DNA of 64,000 bases from Fomitopsis serialis (Eukaryota; Basidiomycota; Agaricomycetes; Polyporales; Fomitopsidaceae): NCBI RefSeq assembly GCF_022376445.1, contig NW_025955026.1:62001-126000 (forward strand), written 5' to 3'. The translations under genes were made by a program, and so were the position numbers. Below, piece by piece: positions 33,828 through 45,930 of the stretch (positions are counted from its first letter, which is position 1; each line of letters begins with the position of its first letter). Below the pieces are notes generated by a model. It had not been told where the DNA came from. It saw only the letters and a list, made by a program, of their open reading frames with translations, and made no database searches.

Positions 33828-36800
33828 ATGTCGCTCCTGGGCCTCGCTTCCCTCCTATCCATTATATGTTTAACTCTCTTGCAGGTGCATGGGGCACAAA
33901 CATTCTGGCCTGCAGCGATACCACTTGCTGTACGCACGCCGTACTTGAACTCATGGCAGTACACAACGAAGACGTCTGGGAGTAGTACAAATCAATGGCC
34001 GTCTTTTTGGAACGGGGTGGTACGATCTTGACCATTCGTTCATGCTCATGGGCTGACCTTGCAATCAAATAGACTCTTGGGTGGATTGGTTACCTTCGAG
34101 TGGACGGAAGCACGTACAGTTTGCTTGGCAGTAGCGCCTACATATCTGCTGGTTTCGTAGTCGAGACACAACTGACACCCACTCGTACCATACAAATCAT
34201 CGAAGCAGGTCCCATGAACGTTACCTTGACGTTTCTGAGTCCTATAGATGTAAGTCTGTGAACCAGAAATAATCCCTATATTGCTAACATCAGGACAAGC
34301 CATCTGATCTCGTACGCCAATCTCTTCCATTCTCCTACTTGGCCGTGGACTTCGCGTCCACCGATGGCCAGCCCCATGACATACAAATGTACTTTGACAT
34401 CGACGGAGGTAAGTACACTAGCAAGGTACGCGTATTTGATTGCTACTGAGATGAATCTATCCTAGAATGGCTGTCCGGTGGCAACCTATCTCAGAAGATG
34501 ACATGGAGTCCGCCGATGCAAACCGGTAGTATCGTTTATCATCGGTTGCAGCTTGAGCAAGAGTCGCCGTTCCAAGAGCAGCATCAGCAAGCCGTAGATG
34601 GTACAGCTTACCATGCAATGGGGCTGGTATGTGAGGGTTGTCCCGATCATGAATTGTTTTGACCTCATTTACAGGGGCAAGGACGTAACATAACTTGGCA
34701 GACTTGCTCGAACAGCGTATGCCGTGCAGAGTTCATACAAACCGGTGGCGTCAACGGCAACGACAATAACAATACCGATCGGAACATCGATGCGTACGTT
34801 TCATGGCGACGTCGCCTTACAGCGGAAGTTAATGCGTATCACAGCGACCTGCCCGTCTTCCCCATCGCGGTCGATTTCGGCAGTGTCTCATCTTTGGACT
34901 CACCGGTTGTCTGGGTAGTTGGCTATGTCCGCGATCCAAGCATCAGTTACAATTTATCAGGAACTATCACATCACTGCGTCCCTATTATACAACGCAATT
35001 CAATACTACCGAGAATGCCGTGAGTAGAGATACGGCCTCGGTGGCTTACATCACTGAACTTCGCCTCCTATGCAGTTGGAGTTCTTCATTTCTGATTTCA
35101 ATAACTCGCTCACCCAGGCAATACTCCTGGACACGGAAATCTGCAAGGCAGCTTCGAGCATTTCTTCCGACGGTAAACTGTTCGACATGATCTCGCTGGC
35201 CACACGTCAGGCGTTCAGCGCCCTGGAAATCACGGCTCCTGATGACATTGGTCAAGCGGGCGCCGCAACTAGGATCTTCATGAAAGACGTCGGCACTAGT
35301 CGGTCAGTAATGCTCAGCCTATGCAGCTACGTCGTATCTCACACGACATTCCACAGTCGGGTCACTCCTGTGGAGAAGTTATACGCAGCGTTGCCCATGT
35401 TCTTGTATCTCAACGCCTCGCTAGTCAAGCCACTCCTGGTACCTCTCCTTGAACAACAGAACACATCATTAGGTGCATTCCCTTACGCAGCGAAGGACAT
35501 AGGTAAACTCATACCACACTTCCTGACGAAAACATGTTGATTGTCTTTCTCAGGTTCCTCGTACCCGGCAGTATCTGGTCCGAATCTGACATCTCAAGAG
35601 GCATATGAACGTGAGCGTGCAGTTTCGTATGCATCCGCTTGAACTTGGTCAACTTTGTAACCGCAGAGTCTGGGAATATGCTGATCATTGCCCTCGCTCA
35701 CGCCAAATACTCAAATGATACATCGCTGCTCCACGATTATGTGCGTGCTCTTCTTCGGAATTGCTTGCTGAGTTTAGCTCCACGCGCGTGCAGTATCCCC
35801 TGCTCAAGAATTGGGCCGGATATCTGAAGCAAAGCGGGTTGTTCCCTGCGGGCCAGTGTGTATTTTGACGATGCGGCGCGAAAACGTATCACTGAGAACA
35901 TTCCAGACTATCCATCGACGACGGGACTGACGCAACAAACTCGACGAACCTCGCGTTGAAAGGCATCTTCGCCATTCAGGCCATGGCAGAGATCAGTCAA
36001 CTAGTCGGGGAAGGTAACGATTCTCAGCAGTTCAATGTAAATTCGTCACCGGTCTATGATGACTTAGCAAAGACAACTGATGAATTTTTGCGTGTCAACA
36101 GAGCACAGCGTCCGGCCTCATGAACAAATGGCAGACGCTTGCACTATCGTCAGACGGCGTCGTGCTTCCAACGTTTGGCGCGAAACTTCAGAGCTCCTGG
36201 TCTTTACCGTACAACCTTTACCCACAAACCCTGTTTGGGTTCAATCTCTTGAATCAGACAGTACGTCGTTGTGTTGTTGACAACCATAAGACACCCTAAT
36301 CTCGCTACACAGTGGCTTGACAGACTTACCGTCAAGTATGGACAGTGGATTGAGTCTACTGATGGTAAGGACCCCCTTCCATCCCACTAGTCCCGATCAC
36401 ACAACACATCTCCAGCCAGCTATGTGTATGGATTGCCGGTACAGACTCCCCCTGGGTCAGTTGGCAATGCAGGTGTGTCGATATTATCATGAGTATCTCT
36501 CCAGTCTGACCGGTGTTCGAATTTGTAGCCTGGAATGCTTTTATTGCGGCTACCTGCACCAACGCCACAGTCCGCTCGCAGCTTCTGGACGCAATCTGGA
36601 ATCACGCGTCGGACAACGGGACGTCGACTCCATTCAGCGCGGTGTACAATGTCGAAAGTGGTGCCTACGGGAACGGAACAATGAGGTTCGTTTTGTCATC
36701 ACTGTTCCCGAGCGCTACCATCTGATTCGCAATATAGCCCCGCACTAGGAGGACTCTTCGCCCCGATCCTGCGCAGGTGAGATTGCAACATACCGTTCTC

Positions 36801-37358
36801 ATAGTAATGCTAAATTGGACTAACCGCAATACCGGCAATGTCTCTGCATTGCCCAGTCACTCCAGCAACCCGGCGACGAAGGGCGCTTCTGGCAGTGGCT
36901 CGGTCGATGTTGGCGCGATAACAGGCGGTGTCGTCGGTGGTGTAGTCGCTTTGCTTGCGCTCATCGGGCTCGCATTATGGGTGCTGCGACGACGACGACA
37001 GAATGTTTCCCTCCTCGATACGACTGGCGCAAGAACAGAGCCAACGCCCTTCGAGTCTGAGCTCGGTTTCGCGCACAACAGACTTGCTGTCGTGCTCTTG
37101 GAGAAGCAGCGACAGGAGCTACTGAAGGAAGGAGTACCTCTGTTGCCTTCGATGGGCTTGTCGTCCGCCGTGGTCGACGAGCCACCGTCTGGGAGCATGA
37201 CGGACCCTTTGACGACGAGCAATGAATTGGCCAGGTCGCGTCAAAACGAGTTATTGGGATTGCGGTCATCATTTGAGGATTTGCGTATGCTCGTGATGAG
37301 TATGCGCATCGAGAGACCAGAGCCTTCGGACCTGGGTGCACCACCTGAGTATTCATGA
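33828..37358 (+). CDS. GtaA-type glutaminase (DUF1793/DUF4965/DUF5127), membrane-anchored
   Basis: Predicted extracellular glutaminase converting glutamine to glutamate. ATG 33828 gives a signal peptide (LLSIICLTLLQVHGA) followed by QTFWPAAIPLAVRTPYLNSW, the family N-terminus. More than ten short introns interrupt it, and the joins I tested keep frame. For example, exon ends around 35859 and 35910 give Gln then LSIDDGTDATNSTNLALKG. Later family blocks are DFNNSLTQAILLD, MFLYLNASLVKPLL, NMLIIALAHAKYSND, LLKNWAGYLK, KWQTLALSSDGVVLPTFGAK and LPYNLYPQTLFGFNLL. The last exon adds a Gly/Ser linker, one transmembrane helix (VGGVVALLALIGLALWVL), an RRRR stop-transfer and a ~110-residue cytosolic tail. 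So the enzyme is anchored rather than fully secreted. Exact exon limits are approximate. Confidence 0.88.
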
Positions 37359-37814
37359 CTGGCAGTCGTGATTCCTTTCGTGCATAGTGTGTTTACATAC
37401 CAATGAAAGTTGCTTGCTTTTGTGCGCCCAGCACTGTCTTGCCATTGTCCATTCTATAGCTTCGTGACACCATCGTTGTGATTCCTCTGTGCGCAGAGAG
37501 CGGCTCGTGAGGCGCTACACGTTGCATAAGGTTGAATGCGAACATCGTATGTCGACTGAAGGCTTTCATATATGGTACGGAAGCATACGGAAGTACACTA
37601 GCCGGATGGTCACCAGATAAAATAGGCCTTAGGCGTCTCCTGCCTTAGTGCGGGATAGTGATCGCTGTCTCAAGAACTGCTAACAGGCAAGAGGGAAGAC
37701 CACAGGACATAATCAAAAATCATGAGAGATGAGAGCGAAGGATGGATAAACTGAACAAGGGAATGAGAGAGACTGTAGGGCCACTTGGGCTATACAAGCA
37801 GCTGCAGGAAACAA
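37359..37814. other. Convergent spacer between GtaA-like and ICMT-like genes
   Basis: 3' regions of both genes; nothing else seen. Confidence 0.4.
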
Positions 37815-38612
37815 TCAATAGACGAAAGGGATCAACCGGTAAGGAACCCTCTTCGCGTATTCCTCCCACTCCTTGCCAAAGTGTTTCTTCAGCATTGCGT
37901 CCTCCCTCGATGTGCGCAATAGGATCGACACGTTGAGGAACGCACAGAGCCCTATATGCAACATTCCGATCGCTCGCCCAACCTGTGTCTGCAAGATGCC
38001 GCACTCCTCCGCCCACGAACCTTGAGCGATCTGCATCAGGCTGATGCTGGTTGCAGCCACGGCTGCAGCAGTGTAGCTGGGGTGGCGCACGTAGCTGTAC
38101 GGGCCGCCCGTCACAAGCTGTTGCTCGTCCCGGACGGCGAGCTCAAGGGTGAATGAGCGGTCGAGCGCGCGATAGCACTGATATCGTATGTAGGTGCCGA
38201 GCATTCCCAAGCCCCAGCACACTAGGACGGGGCGGGAAAGGGTAATCCGCTCCGTGAGTGCGAAGGGTCCATCGACCAGGGTGCGCAAGACCAACTGGGA
38301 GAGGCGATGCGAGGGATATTTGCTAGCGAGGATGACCGCTATCTCGAGGAGAAGCGGTGCAGACGTTGTTATCTGGACGCAGACAAGCAGTCAACATGGC
38401 AACTTGTGGTCCATTCTTGAGACACGGAGATGGGGCAAGCCACACACCTTTACCAACTTGGTAGCTGCATATGCAGTGGCTGAAAAGAAACGTTCATATA
38501 GACCGACATGTCTCGGGCGTTTCTGCACGTCGACCTTCGGCTGTGGTGGCGACGAGAGGATATGACCAGCCGCTAAACCGGAGCAGAGAAATGGTAGTTT
38601 GGCTAGGGACAT
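37815..38612 (-). CDS. Isoprenylcysteine carboxyl methyltransferase-like protein, copy 1
   Basis: Membrane methyltransferase of the ICMT/PEMT-like fold. Exons 38612-38448 and 38372-37815 (intron 38373-38447) give 240 residues. The C-terminal half has the signature GPYSYVRHPSYT, four or five hydrophobic segments, and the terminal block FGKEWEEYAKRVPYRLIPF, as in ICMT, which binds S-adenosylmethionine. True Ste14-type enzymes methylate prenylated cysteine at the ER. This short, divergent fungal group is often expanded and its substrate is unknown. Exon lengths (165 and 558 bp) are identical to the neighbouring paralogue. Confidence 0.83.
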
Positions 38613-39002
38613 GGTGTTGTCGTCTCCTGTGTTCGCGATTGGAGCGTGAGGTAGGGTCAGGTAAACCGTACGAGGATACAGAGGGTCAAGCAAGCAAGCT
38701 GAGGTCGGGGAGAGCGCATTATATAACAAACTATCATTGACGCCAAAGTCGCAACATATTAGCCTACAAATAATAAAGGGTCTTGAAGAGCATCACCCCT
38801 CAATATCCTTCATGGTTAGCGTGAAGGCATCAGCTGAGAGCTTGAAGCGCGAGGGCGGCTGATCTGATGACACGAATTTGCTCTTCAGCGACCTTTAGAC
38901 GGGTATTACAGCCACGTAGCTGCAAAGGGTCTTAGGACGACAGCAGCCTAGAAACACAGGGGACTTCAAACGCGTACCCGGCTTCGAATTGGCCCGCCCG
39001 CG
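38613..39002. other. Spacer between the ICMT-like paralogues
   Basis: Promoter region of copy 1 and 3' region of copy 2; no other feature seen. Confidence 0.4.
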
Positions 39003-39802
39003 TCAAAAGACGTAGGGTACTAGCCTATATGGCACTCGTCTGGCGTATGCCTCCCACTCTTCCCCGAACTCCCTCCGCAACATTTCATCTTCCGTAGGCG
39101 CACGCACCGTCAAACCTACGGTGCCGTACAAGATGTACAGGGCACAAAACGCAAACGCCGTTCGTCCCCACTGCGTCTCCAGCAGCCCAGACTCGCGGAA
39201 CCACGAGCCGCGCGTGACGGACATAAGGCAGACACCAACGCTGCCGACCGACCAAGCGGTGTAGCTCGGATGGCGCACGTAGCGATAAGGGCCTTCGGTA
39301 ACAAGTTTGTGGCCCCTGTGGACGGCGAGCTCGAGCGTGAAGAAGCGACCGAGCGTGCGGTAGCACCGGTAGCGGAGTGCACCGCCCGCGACACCGATCG
39401 CGCAGGCTGCGAGGAAGGTCGGCGACAGGACGAGGCGTTGAACGAGGCCTGGTTTGTTGGATGCAAGGACGCGGAGGATCCACCGCGAAACCGTGTGTGA
39501 GGGAAAGCGATTTCCGAGTATCACGGCTGCTTCGACCAGCAAAGGTATTGATGTGCAGACCTTTTGTGCGTACAAGTCAGCGAATGGACTGAAGAGAGAA
39601 CAACGAGAGCCCCAGAGAGGGAGAAATGACTACGTACCTTTATGATCTCAACGTTCATGCGAGCAGAGGTCGACAGGTATCGTTCATGCAACCCGACATC
39701 CTTGGCTCGTTCAGTTGCGAGAACCCGAGCTTGCGGAGGCGTCTGGATGATATACGTCGTGATCAAGCCCGAACATAAGAGAGGGAGCTTAGCCAAGGAC
39801 AT
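39003..39802 (-). CDS. Isoprenylcysteine carboxyl methyltransferase-like protein, copy 2
   Basis: Paralogue of the gene at 37815-38612 in the same orientation. Exons 39802-39638 and 39560-39003 (77-bp intron) give 240 residues. It shares the N-terminus MSLAKLP(F/L)LCSGL, the intron position, the motif GPYRYVRHPSYT and the tail FGEEWEAYARRVPYRLVPYVF. The two proteins differ at many positions across the middle, so the duplication is not very recent. Substrate unknown, as for copy 1. Confidence 0.83.
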
Positions 39803-40228
39803 GATGCGCCTACCCGTCGAGAGATGGGGTAAGTGCCGAAGGGACGCCCGTTGTATCCGTCCGTACCCGGCCACTACTACTAGATAAGCAGGCGAAAACG
39901 GCTGCGAAGGAATTTGCCATCCGGTCGGGGAAGGTGTCAGGCAGGCACATTTTCGGCTAAGGTGTTGCATTGTTAGCGATGTCACATTCGCATAGAGCTA
40001 ATAATTAGTTGGTCCACATATGGGCACCCAGGGTATAACGTTCCATTGAAGCTGTCAAACAAATACGTCGGAATGCTGGCTTTGCTTATTGAATGGAAGC
40101 CAATACCGGGCGAGGATGCGACCCCACTATCTCGCAACGAGCACACTAAAGGAGTGGATACATACATCTACAGGCCAGCATGAGCCAGGACGAGATGTCT
40201 CGGAAAGCAGAGCATACCGAAGTCTGGC
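39803..40228. other. Spacer between ICMT-like copy 2 and the Mtf2-like gene
   Basis: Nothing recognised. Confidence 0.4.
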
Positions 40229-41466
40229 TTAATGCGCTGTACTCGACGGTGGCTCCCAATTGTCAAACTTCCAGCCGTCACTTGACTCGCCCTCCTCAAG
40301 CGCGGTGCCCTTCCAGACTTCATTCGCAGAAGACCACTTCTTTGAATGGGTGGGCGACCACGTTCGAGACTTCCGCTGCTTTTCGATCCTCCGTGGGCCC
40401 GTGGGCTGGGAAACAAGCTGCTCTATTCGGGCAACCATGTCCCAGACCTCCCCGCTGCCAATAGTCGACTCCTCATGCCACATATTGCGCTCGCCGACCT
40501 CCCGTCGAATCTTCTCCGCGAGTGTCAGCGTCCGGCCGTCCACCTCGACGCCATTCACTCGCATCTCCTCGAGCGCCTCGCAGGCGCCTCGCAGGTCGCG
40601 GAAACATCGCCAGCGCGTCTCGATAAGTTCGTTGTACACTGGCGTCGTGCAGCCAAACACGAAAGAGACGACTGACAGATGTCGTGCATGGTCGAAGATC
40701 GACAGCGCAAGATGTGGGTCGTCGTACTTCTCGCGGAAGGTCTGCATGAGGAGGGCTATCGTCTGTGGGTACCACGGTGGCTGCAGCTGTGCCGGTCGCT
40801 TAGAGGTAGAGGGGTCCTCGGATGCCTTCCTCGCGTTTTCCTCGCAGCGCGTGGACTCGTCGAAGACCTCGCGCATCGCCCACTCCAGCAGTTGCTGGTC
40901 CGTGTCGCACAGCTCCATCGCTTCCTTCTTCTTGTCCAGCTCCTCGTCTGCCTCGCTCGTCCATCGCAAGTGCTTCGACTGCCGCCGCAGCTTCCCGAAC
41001 AGGTCACTCATCTGCTGCGACCGGGCCCGCCCGATGCCTACAGACGTAGATGAACGCGCGCTGACGTCGGGTCGCTTAGAGTCTTTTGAGGGGGGTTTGG
41101 ACACTGCGTCGAAGATCATGTTGAACATTTGGTCGAAGGCATTAACTTCGCGTGCGGTCATGGCCTGCTTGCGCGGTGAACGGGCTGGTAGCGGGGAAGA
41201 GGTTTGCGGCCTCCGCGCAGAGCCAGGATGGAGAACAGGCGAATCTTCCTCGATATTCTCAAAGACCTTGTCCCACGGTGATTCACTTTCAGAGAATATG
41301 GACCCATCACTGGTTATGAACGCGATTCAGAAGCATTCGTGTCTCATGATATTGTGCGTTACCTCGATTGTTTTGAGTACTGTCTGGCATGGCCACGTAG
41401 AGATACGAGGTGATCAGAGCCCCAAAAGTGCGGTTTTATTCGTTTGAAGCAGCTCTGAGCCAGCAT
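40229..41466 (-). CDS. Mtf2-like mitochondrial protein
   Basis: Probable mitochondrial gene-expression factor related to yeast Mtf2/Nam1 (C-terminal domain). Exon 1 (41466-41363) is too small to stand out. Its ATG gives a classic presequence: basic, no acidic cluster, ending RGHARQYSKQ. It joins across a 53-bp intron (41310-41362) to exon 2 (41309-40229) for exactly 395 codons. The body has a helical region (NAFDQMFNMIFDAVSKPP, then LRRQSKHLRWTSEADEELD) and a helical-repeat-like section with YNELIETRWRCFRDLRGACEALEEMR. That section is reminiscent of PPR-like folds. The family call rests on recognition of the pattern, so the function remains moderately sure. Confidence 0.7.
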
Positions 41467-42016
41467 CGTGCAAAGCAGAGTGGGAGCGCAAGTCAACCGT
41501 GAAGGGAGCGGAACCGGAGCGGAAGAACGAAAGCGTCGAATGGTGAAAGTTAAACGTTAGGCGCCCTGGCTGTGGCCCGTGGGGTGCCCGGCGCTTGTTC
41601 GAACACGAGAGCACGTGTCTTGAATATAGGCGCTGGGTTGTAAAATGTTGAACACTGGGGGCAAAATGCGATGTTCTGGGCAGGAATATGCTGAGGGCAT
41701 GTGATGATTAGCTAAAGAATCCTGATGATATTTCGCACAAGGATATTGTGGGTACTGCTTAAGTAATCCTAAGATACACGGAGGCGGAACATGGTACGAT
41801 ATAATACAAATGTTTGCTGCCCAGATATGGGTCACGTAATATGCTCCGCTCAAGTATGTCGAGAGCAGGCTACATGTTCTTTGCATAGTTTTCTCGAACT
41901 AATTGTAAGACGATGATAGCTTTCCTGACCCAGGACATGCATGAGTCAGGGAAGGACTAATTTATATGTACTCGTTCAGAATACTCAGATAATATACAAA
42001 CTTTCCGGACCCGGTA
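41467..42016. other. Spacer left of the minisatellite
   Basis: AT-richer DNA, only short frames, nothing recognised. Confidence 0.4.
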
Positions 42017-42420
42017 CATGACGACCGCGATCTCGACCGCGACATCGACCGCGATCTCGACCGCGACATCGACCGCGATCTCGACCGCGACACCGACCGC
42101 GACGCCGACCGCGATCTCGACCGCGACACCGACCGCGATCTCGACCGCGACGTCGACCGCGATCCCGACAACGACCGCGACGTTGACAACGATCTCGACA
42201 ACGACCGCGACGTTGACAACGATCTCGACCGCGACGTCGACCGCGATCCCGACAACGATCTTGAACGCTACGTCGAACACAGTGTCGACCACATAGAAAA
42301 CGAATCAGCGATCTCGACAACGATCTCAACAGCGACGTCGCCAGTGGACGCGATACCAACTACGACATGTATTGACATCCACAGCGATCTTGACAATCAG
42401 CTCGATACCGACTAGCGGCC
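42017..42420. repeat. 6/12-bp minisatellite (CGACCGCGATCT-like)
   Basis: Tandem hexamer/dodecamer units such as CGACCGCGATCT and CGACCGCGACAT, regular to about 42300 and degenerate beyond. Because the period is a multiple of three and stop-poor, several frames are open on both strands (Ser-Arg, Thr-Ala or Val-Glu repeats). These are artefacts, not genes. Confidence 0.9.
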
Positions 42421-42540
42421 ACTAATGGCAAAAGCTATTTAGACCTAATTTCGGCAACATGACCACCGACACAGCGGGTTGAGAACGACTATATAATACA
42501 CTACCGTCTACTATATGTAAAACCTACCGCATTGAAAATG

Positions 42541-45500
42541 ACCACTTCACCGAAACCAGCTTCGCGTCCATCTGCAGGTCAAAGTTGCTCGTCGCCTCGC
42601 CCTATAACGATCGACATCAGCGCCCTAACTCCTGTACGAGCACGGCGGAACCGAGACCGACGAGGATGATGATGCGGCTGTTCTTCGCCAATGCCCGACA
42701 GAGCGCCAACATCACGTTCTCGCCAGCGGAGTAGTCGCCCCCCTCGGCGCCGACGAGAGCCTCTGCTGCGGCGTCATGCACCTCGTGCTTCGGCAGCAGC
42801 CACGTCCGCTGGAGGAGAGATCAATTCCACATCCGTGCGGGTGCCCTCTGGATCTCTGCGGGAATTGAGTACGTTGTCTTGTGGGACGAGAGCAAGGCAG
42901 CTGCGCACGCTGTGTCTTCAACCCGATATTGCACGTGTCCACGCCGTCGATCTCCAGGCGACGTTGACTGTGCTGCATTGGGGAAAACGTCAATCCGAGG
43001 AGGCCCGCCGCACGAAGAGCAACGTACCGGAACAGCACCTACATGAGCGAGTACTTTCCTGCGCCTGGGCGACCTACAATGCCGATCTAGCCGACAGGAT
43101 GAGCACGAAGGAATGGATCATCGAAGATGCACGTACCTTCTCCCCTGGGCGCACGGCGAAGCTCACTTGCTTCAGGACGAGCGGAAGACCTCCGTGGTCG
43201 ACATCCTTGAAATCGATGCCTTCTCTGGCGATGAGACGGGCGTGTCGTTCGCCTTCATGCAGTCTCCGTCAGACGGCAGATCGGTGTAGTACGTGCCAAA
43301 CAGCTCGTCGTCGACCACTGTCGCGGAGAGCATGACACTGACGTCGAGCGCGAGCGCGCGGAGGGCAAGGGCGCAGAGGCACAGCACGACCGCCAGGGTG
43401 ATGGGGAAGGCGAGCGGGAGCCCGAACGGCCGCGGGAGTCAGAGCGGGATCAAGAGAAGTCAGTGCCGATGCTGAACAACGTGGCCTTCACATACGCTCT
43501 TTGAAAGTGTGCCACCGTGTCCATGAGCATCGACCCGGAACGACCTACACGCTTCACCAGCCTATCCTCGACAGACTGCAGCTCCGGAATGGAAGCACGC
43601 CGACCTGAACCACGGGTGCGAGCACGCCCGCGGCTAGGTAAGGAATTCTCTGCGCCTGTATGGGAGCTCGCGGAGGAGGTGGCAGCCGAGCGTAACGGGT
43701 CATCCGACGTGAGGATTGATACAAGAGGGCGGGGATGACACGAGTGTCTTATCGACTCGGGCTCAGTGTGGAGGGAGAGCAGGATGGGTGATAAAGACTG
43801 AGAGGGCGCCTTGAAGGAATGCAGGGAGGAGGAAGGCGTCGTCAGAGCAGTCGACGCCAAGCTGCCGCTGCCGAAGGAGAACCAAGAATTGGAATGGGTG
43901 ATGGTGAATGCAGACGTGGAGATGGCCGACCCGCTGCTAGGTACGGACGATGAGGATCGCATGCTGAGCAAGCACGGACACATCCACGTCCTTTGGCTCC
44001 CGCCTGCATGCTTGCCTGCTTCGACCTCGCGCCTTCTCCTTGGCGAAGAGCTCTCGCTGTGCTCGGGTCCTACGAGCCTGCGATCGAAGGGTGGGTGCCT
44101 CGTCCATCGGGAAGAGTGGGCCGCGCATGCTTGTTACCATCTCGGCGAACCGCACCGTGCGGCTGAGACTCTGCGCGAACTCGTACTGGAGGGAAGAGAG
44201 GCACGCATTGCTCAATCTGTACGATGTCGACCTTGCTCGGGCTGATCGCCTTGCTGAACCTGGCCGTGAATCGCGCGATGTCGAGGACGAGGATGTTGCT
44301 GAGCAGGTCGAGCGGAGCGCTCAGCGCTCAGCCACTGCTGGATCGCGATGACCGTGTAGTAGACCCTGTTCTCCACGTCGAGGCCGTCTTCCGTCTTCCG
44401 AATGAATCTGCCCTGCACGGGCATAAGTTCCCGGGTACGACTGCATCGTTACGATGCGATACTCACCTCTTCTCCGTATGCATGGACGGTGCTAATGCCA
44501 CTCAGCAATTCTGCGCGTATCATTCTGAGCGAGGGAAGAGTGGGGATACTGATGCAGCGTACCTGCATCAGCTCGGGTTGCGCTTCTTCGGGCTCCTTGC
44601 TTGCGCCGAGTACAGTGGACTCGTCGACCACTACTCACAGCTAATCGCCACAAACCGTAGTGTGTGATATCCGCGCGGCCGAGGCGATCGCTTGTATGTC
44701 ATCTCCGCCTTGAGCACGCCCTGCATCTCACACGCGAACCGGGTCGTCCCGCGCTCTACCCTACTGCTCACTGCATCCAGCGCACGCAGGCGACGGATTG
44801 CAGCAGTGAGAAGTGCACAGACAAACACCCTGGAAAACTGTGTCACAGCGAGTAGGTTCGCTCTACCGCTCATCAAGAGCGGGAGCTCACCATCCGGTCA
44901 TCAACGCATGGTCGAAACCAAAACGGACGACCGGAGCGAGACGGGGGCGACGGACGGGCGGGCGAGGCGTGGAGCCAACGACTCATGTAGACTTGGACCT
45001 CGACGCGGAGGAAGAACCAGATCGTTTCGTCCTGCGTTGCCAACGCAAGACGAAACGATCTGGGTCAAGCATAGCAATGCCCCCGTATACGGGGGCTGCA
45101 GTTCGGATATCTTCGCGGCAAGCGATGTCTTCGCCAGCGCATCCGGCGCGGCAAGTACATGGTAAGGGGCTTGCTGTCCGTCGAGGAAAACGAGTTACTA
45201 TCGAATGAAAGATTTCATTTCACACCGCGCACCTCTTCTTCGCGCCCGGGCGTAGCCCTCCTACGGTACCGCTCCACCGGATGCACGACTTGGAGCTCGC
45301 CGCCCTTTGTCTCTGTTGCTTTGCTGCGACACAGACGCACCCGCTACGCTGCGATCGCTGAGACTGACCCGCGCTGCCAGCACAATCCCGTCCACGGTCG
45401 AGGGCGTGAAACGGAGGTTGTCGTCGTCTTGGACCTGTAGGTCGATTTCGGGTGGCGGTGAATCCGCCATCGGCGACAGTCTCCTGCATATAGGTCAGCT

Positions 45501-45560
45501 TTGCGTTAGAACACGCAACGCACTTACAGATCCACGCTTAGAAGCGATATCCTGCCAACG
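42541..45560 (-). pseudogene. ABCC-type (multidrug-resistance-associated) transporter pseudogene
   Basis: Remains of a full-size ABC transporter. Reading the bottom strand from high to low coordinates: a TMD2-like segment (near 44876-44630, RRLRALDAV; then SGISTVHAYG at ~44470; then NRVYYTVIAIQQWL at ~44350). Next is the second nucleotide-binding domain. GIDFKDVDHGGLPLVLKQV leads into SFAVRPGEKV; a Walker A variant GRPGAGKYS (~43050-43075) is followed at once by an in-frame TAG. IDGVDTCNIGLKT follows, then the signature-like YSAGE (~42720-42734) with LALCRALAKNSRIIIL, and after a ~60-bp intron GEATSNFD (Walker B Asp to Gly). Multiple frame changes confirm decay. The 44850-45930 part recurs at 55840-56700. 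Confidence 0.75.
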
Positions 45561-45930
45561 TGCCGCAGGGATTCGTCGCGCCGACGCCCCATGTCGACTC
45601 CCATGTCGACCTGGCGGACGTCCTCGCGGGCTAAGCCGCCGTGCTTCAACCCGCCAGCTGGCGGGTCCCTTCGTTCCGGGCGGGCATCAGACGATCAACG
45701 ACGGCGGGCCTGCGACGGAGCAGCTGCTGCTGCGGGGTGGTGCGGGGTGGTGGGGGTGGTGAGCGTTGAGCGCCGCCGCATGTAGCACGACGGGCTGCAG
45801 GTCGTCGGGCTGAGGTCGAGGGGCGTGAGAGGATGACGTAAGTCGTCATTAGCGCCGCGACGTCCTTCAGTTATGTCGAATTCGAAACCATATCGACACC
45901 CCGAGTCGCACGCGGGCGCGACTCGGGGGC
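44851..45930. repeat. Repeat copy 1 flanking SET1
   Basis: Shares several blocks in direct orientation with 55840-56700. One is a ~105-bp tract that looks identical (44853-44956 versus 55959-56060). Another is the block holding the palindrome CCGCCAGCTGGCGG (near 45653). Others are the TGACGTAAGTCGTCATTAGC block (45834 versus 56610) and the TTATGTCGAATTCGAAA block (45872 versus 56640). Block order is partly shuffled between copies. It abuts the truncated 3' end of SET1. Confidence 0.75.
45017..45063. repeat. 47-bp near-perfect palindrome
   Basis: Two 23-nt arms with one mismatch around a single central base. The outer arm begins CCAGATCGTTTCGTC. It could extrude a cruciform. A second, perfect 18-bp palindrome GCCCCCGTATACGGGGGC lies at 45079-45096. 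Confidence 0.9.

Noticed and set aside
40260..41447. 395-codon top-strand frame opposite the Mtf2-like gene
   Set aside because: Longer than many genes but Ser-rich without motifs. The bottom strand gives a mitochondrial presequence, a splice join with whole-codon total and a family-like body.
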